Below, piece after piece: positions 33,733 through 43,759 of a DNA stretch of 64,000 nt. Every line of letters starts with the position of its first letter. Position 1 is the stretch's first letter. This DNA comes from Stachybotrys elegans (lineage: Eukaryota; Ascomycota; Sordariomycetes; Hypocreales; Stachybotryaceae). Under the pieces are notes generated by a model that saw nothing but the letters and a program-made list of their open reading frames with translations, was not told the DNA's origin and did not search any database. The translations under genes and the position numbers were made by a program. The stretch covers positions 124,001-188,000 of the forward strand of contig JAGPNK010000023.1 in the NCBI GenBank assembly GCA_020746835.1, in the 5' to 3' direction.

Positions 33733-36700
33733 ATGCCCGGGGTCAACCCAAATGCTGCCTACCACGGCGATCCTGTAATCCCCATTGCCATCGTTGGCAT
33801 GGCATGTCGACTGCCGGGGCACGTCCATAACGCTAAGGTTCTCTGGGACTTCATGATAGCTGGTGGTGTCGCCAAGAACACGCCGCCGGAGAGCCGCTTT
33901 AGCCTTTCCGGCCATTACGATGGCTCCCGGAAGCCATACACCATGCGAACACCAGGCGCCATGTTTATGGAAGACGTCGACCCCGCAGTCTTTGACGCGA
34001 GCTTCTTCAGTATAAACTACGCAGATGCGAGTTCCATGGATCCGCAACAGAGGAATCTCATGGAGGTGGCATATGAGTGCTTGGAGATTGCTGGAATTCC
34101 CATCGAGAAACTCAGTGGCAGGCGTGTTGGCTGCCTTGTTGGTGCCAACACAGTCGGTGGGTCAGAACGTGCATGCCCCTGCCAGGGCACCCGCTGATAG
34201 AGCCTTCAGACTACTACGACATGACCTGTAGAGATCCCGAGGATCGAACAGAATCGCCAACCATGGGATCTAATCGTGCTCTGCTTAGCAATCGCATCAG
34301 CCATTTCCTCAACGTTCATGGCCCAAGGTACACTCTGGTTGCCTGACTTTCGTTAGGAAAGATTCTAATTAGCCATAGCATATCGCTGGACACTGCTTGC
34401 TCAAGCACGCTCATAGCGCTCGACATGGCATGCCTATACCTGCAAAGCGGCCAAGTTGATGCCATGCTGGTAGGCGGAGCCAACATGTATTTGAGCCCAG
34501 AAAGGAATCAAGATATGGGAGCGATGCGTCCCACGGCCTCGCCGACAGGGCGATGCCATACCTTTGATGCCAAAGCCGACGGATACGTCGCCGCCGAAGC
34601 CATCAATGCTGTATATCTCAAGCGTCTCGACGATGCCGTCAAGGACCACGACCCGATTCGGGCAGTCATCCGCGGAACCTCGACTAACAGCGCGGGCAAA
34701 ACCGCAGGAATCGGCATGCCGAAGCCCAAGCGGCAGCCATTCTAGCAGCCTATGCCAAAGCAGGTATCAGCGAGGCCGAGTTCTCCGACACTGGCTTCCT
34801 TGAATGTCATGGTACAGGCACGGTCACCAATCGAGGTGGAGGGAGTGGCGTCAGTTTTCGCCAGGACGAGACAGGACCATCAGCCATTGATTATCGGCTC
34901 GATAAAAAGTAACGTTGGCCATTCCGAGGGCGCAGCTGGCCTGTCCGGTGTCATAAAGGCAGTTTTGCCATGGAGAAGGGTGTTATCCCAGGCACGGCAA
35001 CTTTCATAACGCCCAATCCCAAGATCGACTTCGCCAGATGCAAGGTCAAGGCTCCCAAAAAGTCCGTCCCGTGGCCACAGCACTCTAAACGTCGGACCAG
35101 CATCAACTCTTTTAGGTTTGGGGGCGCCAACGCTCACGCAGTGATTGAGTCACCCGAGTATCTTCTCGGAGCGATGGCAGGGAGCAGCTACAAGTCTTGT
35201 TACATTAGCAATCCCGTCGACGCTTCATTCTTCGAAGATATCAGCGAATCGTTGAACGCAGACGTGAAACGAAAGCCAATGTTGCTTGTACTGTCTGCAA
35301 CCGACGATAGGTCTATCCGATCACTTTGTCAATCCAGCTGTCAAAGTAAACTTATCTGATTTGGCATATACACTGTCCGAACGTCGTGGCCGGCTGTATC
35401 ACCGAGCATACAGTGTTCAGCGAGACACGCAATTATTCCCGGAAACTTTTGTCACGGGGAAGAGAGCCGGCCAGGACGGTGGGCCGAGAATTGGCTTCGT
35501 ATTCACTGGTCAAGGCGCACAGTAGCCTAAGATGGACAAATACCTTATAGAAGCACCACAAAAAAGCTCATCGAGAATCTCGATGCAACTCTTGCCACCT
35601 TGCCACAGCCTGTCAGACCGTCTTGGTCTCTCTTAGGGTTAGTCAAGAGCGCATACCCTCGTCACTCCGCGAACCTGAGTTCTCGCAGCCTCTTGTGACT
35701 GCGCTTCAACTCGCGTACCTTGAGGTGCTGTCGGACTGGGGCGTCAAGGCCTCGGCCGTGGTTGGCCACTCGTCTGGTGAAATTGCGGCTGTGTCGATGA
35801 AGCCATCAAAATTGCCTATATCCGTGGTCAGTAAAACAATGTCAGCCACACGCCGACCAGCAGCTTAAGCTCGGCATGCTTGCAGCTGGCCTGCATCAAA
35901 TCCAAAACTTCATCGACCCTAACGATGACTTGGTTGATATTGCCTGCTTTAACAGTCCCCGAAGTCTCACTTTGTCGGGGACTGCGAATGCCCTCAGGAG
36001 GGTCGAGGAAAGACTGGCCGAAGCTGGCTTCTTTGTTCGGACGTTACAAGTCGATTTCGCACATCACTCAACATACATGACTGAGACTAGCAAGGCTTAT
36101 TTGGAGATGCTCCAAACTATTGCGACATCTCTCCAAAGCAAGGCAACGAAGTTACCATGTTCCCCTCTGTCACGGGAGAAAAAATGACGGAGGCCGCTGA
36201 TGCAGGTTATTGGACGAGCAACATGTTGAGACAAGTTAAATTTGACCAAGCAGCTTCAGCCATGATTGAAGCAGATGACGGTGCATCATTCTTGGTCGAG
36301 ATCGGACCCTCCAACGCCTTGGCTGGACCCTTATCGCAAATATTTGAAAAGTATATCAAGAGCATCGGATGGCTCGCCAACATACATATCCACATCCAAA
36401 CGAGGGCCCAATACTCCACTGTCGCTGTATAATATGGATAGGAAGATCTTTGGGATTAGTGGTTCCGTTGATCTATCCTGCGTGACCGGGTGCAAGAGCC
36501 TAGATGTGGGATTTCCCGTTCGTGTGCCCCAATGGGATACAGACCAGTGACTTCGAGGAGGCCCCCTCTGACGATAAAGACGATATCAGATCAATAGATG
36601 CAAGAGCCTAGATAAGCCGCCAAATTGCATCATCAACCTCCCAAACTACATGTAGAACCACTCCAACAGGTATTGGCACAAAAGCTTGGCCAGCAAAGAC

Positions 36701-39700
36701 TAGCGGTACAGGCCATTCTCGAGACATGATCTTCTAGGCTCCAAGGTTCTCGGGTCCTCATGGCATTCACCAATCTGGAGAAACCATATAAACTGGCTCG
36801 AGGACCACCCCTGGCTCAAGGACCACAAACTGGGCGAGCAAGTCGTCTTCCCGGGTGCCGGCTATGTCAGCATGGCTATCGAAGCCATCTACCAGACGAG
36901 TTTCATGACAACCTGGAATAGCTCAGTGCCATTAAAGTACAGATATGCGCTTCGAGATATCTGGTTCCTCAGGGCACTCGTACTAGAACAAGACGAGAAG
37001 AATATGCTCATGCTTAGCCTCAATGCCGTGCCGTCATCTACGAGCCCTTGGTATAGCTTCAAGGTCTTCTCGGTCAAGGATGACATCTGGACCGATCATG
37101 CCTCTGGTTTCATTCGCCTCGAAACTGACTATGTGTAAGAGCTGGGCTCTGATAAAGATACACCACAATTGCAAACACCCACTGATGCAAAGGAGTGGCA
37201 TAGATGCATGCGCACCTCAGGCTTCAATTTTAGGAAATCTTTCCAAAAGCATGGGAGCGGAGAGGCCGATCCATTGTATCGCTAGAGCCATCGCCCTCTG
37301 GCCACAGTCCGAGTATCGCATCCATCCAGCGTGTCTTGATGGCTGTTTCCAGACAGTCACATCATCGGTTTGGCAAGGCGACAAGAGTGATGTTGATGCG
37401 GCACTTGTTCCGTTCCAAATCAATGGGTTATTCGTTTCGTCCAGGTCAGATACAGAGAAACTTCCGAATTTAGCAGTCTCTGTTGCCTATTCGGAATACG
37501 TTGGCGTAGGCCGAAGTGAACTTCCTTACAACTACTCTTCTTCATGCAAAGTCTACGATCCAACAAGTCGCAAGCAGCTGCTTCATATGAAAGGACTTCG
37601 ATACAGAGAGCTCGATTCGGCCCAAGAAACAACATTGACCCACAACTACATGCACCTTGCTTATGATGCCGACATCCCGCTCCTATCAGGAGATGGATTC
37701 CAGATTTTGGAGGCCATGGCCAGTGCTGGTGCCTCGGCTGCTCAAGCTAATTCCCACGTGGCTCATTGGCTCATTGACCTGGTTACCCATAAGAAGCCTA
37801 CGCTTCGGGTACTGGAAGTGAATGTAGGCAAGGATGATGCCACAAGCTTGTGGCTGGACAACGGCCGCCAGGGAAACGACATCCGAAGCGCATTCGACTA
37901 TTATCGATTCCTTTCTCCCGGCACGGACTCTGTCGTTGCCGCCCAAGTAGCATATGCCAGTGCCTCTGGACGGACAGAGTTCACAATGGCCGACTTGACC
38001 AGGGCTGAGGCTGAGATGGATGACAAGTTTGATTTGGCCATCATCAAGCTACCCCAAAGCCAATTGGAAAATTCACTGGAAATGGTTTTGAGAAGAGTTA
38101 GGCTACTGTTGGATGAAACTTGGCTCAGTTTTGCTCTGTGGTGCAGCCACTGGACGACCCGTTCGACTCTTTAGATACGGCTCTGAAGGCTGCCGGCTTC
38201 TCGCATAGGCCGTGCCGCTTCGGTGGCTTTAACTCGGAGTGAAGAGCCCACACTCACGAGCGCGCTTAAAAATGGCGTCGCGACAAACGGTATCACGACA
38301 GATGGTGTCACAACAAAGGGCATCCACTGCCTCCCGTCTGGGCCCACGGCCATGCAGCACAGTGACGATACGGACAGCGCATTCTACAATGGCTACGATC
38401 TGCGCCATGAGGCGCTGTCGGATGGTGCGTCGCATAAGAATGAGGTTGTTGTGGTCGGCTTCGGTGGGAGTAACGCTACAGAGCAAGAATTGATTCTTTC
38501 TGACTTAATGTCTTATTCATTCACCAAAGCTTCTAGTGTACCCAAAGTTAGCCCTGCAAGCCGTGTTTTGGTTTTGGATGAGCTTAGTAGCACAATTGTA
38601 GCCACGTTCGAGGGGCCTCAATGGCAGCTTCTGCAAGACCTAGTCGACAAACAATGCAATATCCTGTGGGTCACAAGCGGTGCCCAAGAAATAGTAATAG
38701 ACCCTAACAAGGCGGCCATTACAGGGATCTTCAGAGTTATTCGGAATGAAGAGCCACTTCTCCGCTTGATCAACCTGGATGTGGAACATTTGTCAGGACG
38801 CGCAACCGTGCGGGTGGTTGAGGCATGTCTGAAGATGCTTAGCGAGGAACAAATCAAGGCGGTCAGTATGGCCTACTCCTGTACTGACTGTTTTTGCAGG
38901 TGTTTGCTACCGTGGGAACGCAGAAAAAGCGGGATTTTCTCAAGTCAACCTTTGGCATACCTGACGAAAGGATCTTTTCCTCCCGCTCTACGGCATTTGC
39001 CGGCCATATCACCAAACTGACGAATGGCGAAGGGTCCATGTCATCCTGAACTCCTTAACAGGTGAGTTGTTTGATGAATCATGGCGTATCATCGCTGCTG
39101 GTGGTGTCATGGTTGAAATACCCTGTCCATGGAGCCTTTCAACTGCAATGCATCCTTCTTGCTCTGGGCCTCTCGCATAAAGAGATCAGTGATGAGATGA
39201 TTGCAAGGTATATATACCCCGACTCCATCACACCTCCTCCTCATGCTTCTGCTTAATCTATAAACCGTCTGCTTCATTGCTGATTGTACCATAGCCTCCT
39301 TTCTGACATCTTTCAACTGATGGCCCAAGGACATCTGAGGCCAATTTCGCCCCGACAGGTCTTCTCTTTCAAATCCCCGCTACTTTCAGGCTCCTTCGAA
39401 GTGGTAAGAACTTGGCAAGCTGATTGTGAGCGACGGTGAAGGCTTCAAGATTCGCCTGCCCGATCCACAAGTCTTCGACCTGACGTATGTTATTTCATTG
39501 TTGGTGGCTTGAAAGGCCTTTTCTCAAGCCTGGCGATACCTGCCTGTGTTATCTCGCAGTGGACATACAGATGAGGTATCTCAGATGGTGTTCAGAGATA
39601 TTCGAGCATTCAAGAGTACAAAGGTGCCAGTTGGAGGTTTATTAAAGGCGTAGGGGTTCTTCGAGTACGTTGTACATCAAAGCAACGAAGACGCCATTAC

Positions 39701-40540
39701 TAACATAAAACAGGATCGAGTTTGCATCGATGACACTGGACGAATAACACACAGCCGTGGCGTGCAAAATTGGTGGAACTTGGAACCTTCACAATGCCGC
39801 GATCGAGCTGGGTCTCTCACTTGACCTGTTCACGATGCTTTCGAGTATTTCAGGACTGCACGGAAGCAAGGGCCAAACCAACTATGCGGCCGGAAACGCC
39901 TTTCTCGATGCGTTCGCCGTCTAGCTTGGGCTGCCGGCATGCTCCATCAACCTCGGTGTTATCGAAGATGTGGGTTACATGGCGAACCGTGCGGAGTGAA
40001 GGAACGCTTCGACTACATGGTATGGAAACCAATCAACGGGAGGCTTCTGCGTAAGATTCTGGACCTGTCCATAATGCAGCAGAAGACATCGATCAACCCC
40101 CAAAGCGCAGCCCAGATGATCACAGGAATACAGTTGCCGCAGCCCCAGGTTCGCCACTTTCACGCGATGCACGATTTTCTAGCTTGAGGATTTCAAGCAA
40201 AATTGGTGAGCAGAATGACTCTGGGACTAGCATATCAAGCGCCAAGGGCGTTCAAGCTATTCTTGTCATGATTCGCTCCAAGGCTGAAGAAGGGGCTGTC
40301 TTGGACTTGACCGTTGAGATGATAAACACCTACCTCGTTCGCAGCCTGCGCCTAACAGAGGCAATGGATTACCATCGACCCTTATCAACTTACGGCATTG
40401 ATTTTTTTGCCGCTGTTAAATTCTGTAACTTTGTTAGGGTCGAGTTGGGTGTAGAGCTTATAACCCTAGAGGTCATAAATGCGTTGTCATTACTAGCGAT
40501 TTGTAAGAAGATTATAGATAGGATTTCTATATCTACTTAG
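33733..40540 (+). pseudogene. Highly reducing type I polyketide synthase, degraded
   Basis: Domain order is KS-AT-DH-(MT-like)-ER-KR-ACP, the fungal HR-PKS plan. KS: 'IAIVGMACRLPG' near 33785, catalytic 'LDTACSSTLIALDMAC' near 34385 and 'HGTGT' near 34809, '[13 protein letters not shown]' near 34910. AT: 'FVFTGQGAQ' then TAG (35523-35525), active site 'GHSSGE' near 35765. DH: 'HPWLKDHKLGEQVVFPGAGY' near 36815. The 37.8-38.1 kb segment resembles a decayed methyltransferase. ER end near 38.9-39.1 kb, and KR 'LHGSKGQTNYAAGNAFLDAF' near 39870 followed by TAG (39922-39924). The ACP near 40250-40530 has 'YGIDFFAAV', so the phosphopantetheine Ser (expected GIDSL) is Phe. Frames change many times. 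It cannot make a working enzyme. Confidence 0.93.
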
Positions 40541-41006
40541 AATATATATAACTCAAGTATTCAAAAAGTCAGTCCTTTATAAGGATGTGCCTTTATAAGG
40601 ATGTGCCCGATATTATTGTCCACATAGCCCTCTCATAGTAACTCGACGTCATCGTCATTTGTATCATTAAAATATTTGCTGAAACCCTCATCGCCCCTAA
40701 ACAAAGCAACACGGGACTTGCATATCAACCCTTCAAGCTTTGGCGTGTCCACTAGCAGCAGTCCATAAGCAACCTTATTTCCCTGCCCCGTGGAGACATA
40801 TCCCAGAGGCGCTGTGGCCAACGCCATCTTTTCATGTCTGTCACCAGCTGTCGCAACCAGCAGACAGTCCAATAGTTTCGCCATTGTTTATACCATCAAA
40901 TTAAGGAGCTTGTGACTTATGCAGATAGGCTTGTCTACTTTCGAAGCTTGAGATGTATGAACCTCGTCGCGCACAAATAGTCTGACCCAGTTCTGATCTG
41001 TCCAGA
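40541..41006. other. Spacer after the PKS relic
   Basis: About 470 bases. It holds a 16-base unit repeated twice in tandem at 40575-40606 ('CTTTATAAGGATGTGC') and an 83-codon minus-strand frame (40884-40633, 'MAKLLDCLLVATAGDRH') that I cannot assign. Confidence 0.4.
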
Positions 41007-43197
41007 TTATGTGCCCTCGCAAAATTCCTGGATCTGTTTCTTAAGCTCAGGTGATACATCACCCAGCGCAATCGGGAGGACCTCCTTCAAGTCACGCAAC
41101 GAAACAACGCCAGAACTCCCGCCAGCATTCATGTGAAGCCATGCGATGTGGTACACGTTCTTGATACTACGACCATCGAGCTTCAACTCGCTCAGTGCCG
41201 CGAAGTCCTTATCCGACAGTCCCGGCAGCTGTTGTTTACCTGCCACAAACTTGAATTGTTTCCGCCAGATGGCCTCCCGGGCCGTGGACGTGAGGGCTGG
41301 GAATCCAATCGTGACGTGGATTCGCGAATGAAAGGCTTCATCAAACTGCTTTTCTCGGTTTGTCGTCAGGATCACGATGCCCGATTGGTATTCTAGAAGC
41401 CTGAGCAGGACTGACACGTCATGTTAGTGGACTCTGAACTGTCCTGAGGCGTAATCCCTGAGACAACGTACTCGTGACGAGGTTGTTCCTCTCCAGGCTG
41501 TCATCGCTGCGCTTTGTCATGAATGCGTCTGCTTCATCCAAGAGTAGTATGGCCTTCCACCGAGCAATTCTGTCAAACGCTGCCTGGAGATTGCTCTCAA
41601 CCTCGTACGTACCCGATCCAAGATCTGCGCCACTGGCACGATACAAGGGTCGCCGTAGATGCTCTGCCACACATTCTAATCCTTGACATCAGCTTGATTT
41701 CCATTTTCTCATTCAAGATCCAAATCATACCCGCGGTAAGCGTTTTCCCCGTCCCGGAAGGGCCATAGAAGAGGAATACGAGACCCTTTCCCTTATCAGC
41801 AATGGAGTAGCCAAACGAACTTGATCTATAAGAGTAACCCGAGATGATGCGGTGGATGGCTCGCATGTTGCTCGAGCTGTTGAACATGCTTAGGGCTTCT
41901 TCCTTTTCCCAGGATACATCATGCAAACCGCTGATGTGGAAGAAGCCAATATGCTTGGTGACTAGCGAGTAGCCGGCAATTTGAGCTGGAAAGCATATCA
42001 AGTCATCAGATGTGATATTGTCTGTATGAACAGTCCTTGGCCCGTCGGAACTTTTGTTGGTTGTGTTGGACATGATGCTCTCCCGGAACAAGGGGTTCTC
42101 GCCGGCAAACCCCCGTGGATCGATAAGCACACGACCTCGGATCTATTAATAGCCTCAGTATTGTTGCTTCTGCAGCTGTTTCAAATCCCGATACAAATAT
42201 TACTCACTGTTGCAGCAGGCGGATCGTGAAACATTGTCCCATCAAACTCGTACCTTTTCCTCTGTACCCAGACTGGGCCTTGGTAGTCACAAAGGTAACC
42301 ACGAGCAGCCTCGTCCTGCCCTCCTTTGCAGAGCTTGATAAAACTCTTCCCTCTTTCTTCGAGTTTCATCCGAAGTCCAGGTTTGTCTTGGTGGTAGGAA
42401 TATGGATACACAGGCAGAGATCTGATGTTCCGCACGCCCATGAAAGCGGAAAACTGAAGCGTCTTCTCGACACGCCCGAACCTTGTTCCGTCAAAAGACA
42501 TGTGTTCAATATCAAGGTACCAGAATCTCGCATCTGAGCTTATCGAGAACTTCTGAAAGATGGCGCAAAAGTAGACAGGCTCAGTACCCGCCAGATCGGT
42601 CTGCATGATGACTAGTTGATGAGGCTTGAACAGGGCCCAGAGGTATTCAAAAGTTATGGTGCCATTGCCCTTGTGATCGTCGATTTCTTTAATTTTCATC
42701 GTGCGGGAGAGGTGCTCGTCCTCAAAGTCCTTGAGTAGTTGCAACTCGCGTTTGACAAGCTGATCCTTGGTTGTCTCTTGCACTTTTCTCAATTCTTTGC
42801 GAAAATGATATAATTCGTGATATGGTGCAGCGAGAACAATGGGATCTGCGTGTACATTGACTGTTGCCAAATCGCCGGTCACATCTCGGAATACTCGCTG
42901 TAGCGAATTTGATTGCAACTCAAGTTGTAGCTTCTGAGATCGTCCGGGGACCACTATGCGACGAAGCAGTAAGGAATTCTCGCCATAGCGACTTCGAGCG
43001 AGAGCGGCCACATTTGGGGCCTGGCCCGTTGGGACACATTCTCCAGGCTCATCTTCTGACAACCAGTACTCTGTTACGTCAATGAAGCGTCCGTTTGCTT
43101 GTGGCTCAGTTTCCTTCTTCTCTTCGCCCTCCTTACTCGGGATGTGGCGCTGGACAACCTTTGAGTAGGCTTCAAACCCTGCTGGAAGGTCGGTCAT
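41007..43197 (-). CDS. AAA ATPase with DUF7025-like N-terminal region
   Basis: Four exons, 43197-42208, 42142-41731, 41675-41472 and 41410-41007, join in phase to 669 residues. Exon 1 encodes the large N-terminal region typical of fungal AAA proteins ('EYLWALFKPHQLVIMQTDLA', 'AFMGVRNIRSLPVYPY'). The ATPase core has Walker A 'FYGPSGTGKTLTA', Walker B 'AILLLDEADAF', sensor 1 'VILTTNREKQFDEAF' and 'SRIHV' with the arginine finger. It resembles bacterial/fungal AAA proteins with no defined substrate. Intact, unlike the AAA relic at 19 kb. MITE copy B lies about 210 bases upstream of its start codon. Function: ATP-driven remodelling of an unknown client. Confidence 0.9.
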
Positions 43198-43759
43198 GGT
43201 GATGGCATTATGCAGAAAGTTAAGAGGAGGCTGGATATCCCGGTCTTTCGTCAGCTTAAATCTTCACAGGCAGGATAGTAGATGCCATAGTCAGCGGAGC
43301 AGGCTACAGCAGCGGCTGATGCTGACGTGTCAGGGTAGTACTTGGGCATGAACACTTCACAGCTGAAAGTTCCTAATGCGGCAAGTTGTGGACTCTATTG
43401 GATATATCCCTTTGGGTGTGGTAAGGTGCCCTCAATGTCACAGACAGGGCTTTTGACCAATAAAAATACAGAAAAAAATCGTGACTTCAATTTCTTCGGA
43501 AATTAGGCTATGAGAGAAGTCCTTGTATTTCTACTGGGTACATAGAGCTACATTGGACAGTAGTTTGCATAGAGGGAGGATCAAAGTTGCTTCTTGTATC
43601 AATCTAAATTGAGGGGTATATGGGTCAAATACATTGAGGGCACCTTACCACACTCAAAGGGATATATATATTAATATTTTCAGAGCCTTGCCTGTGACCA
43701 GTATTTACGCCTTTTCATCACAGCACTGATCAGGCCAAAAAAACTAAAAACTCCTCAAG
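43198..43759. promoter_or_regulatory. Divergent promoter carrying MITE copy B
   Basis: A 562-base spacer between head-to-head AAA ATPase and 820-residue membrane protein genes. The MITE fills nearly half of it (43407-43662) and ends 97 bases before the ATG at 43760, so it may supply promoter or leader sequence. Confidence 0.6.
43407..43662 (+). mobile_element. MITE copy B (256 bp, 32-bp terminal inverted repeats, TA target duplication)
   Basis: Left terminal repeat 43407-43438 (TCCCTTTGGGTGTGGT, then AAGGTGCCCTCAATGT); right repeat 43631-43662 is its reverse complement with one mismatch (A for G at position 9). TA flanks both ends (43405-43406, 43663-43664). The interior matches copy A (18774-19028) in the opposite orientation: shared blocks include 'CAGACAGGG', 'GATCAAAGTTGCTTCTTGTA' and 'AAATTGAGGGGTAT'. 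It has no coding capacity, so is non-autonomous. Confidence 0.9.
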
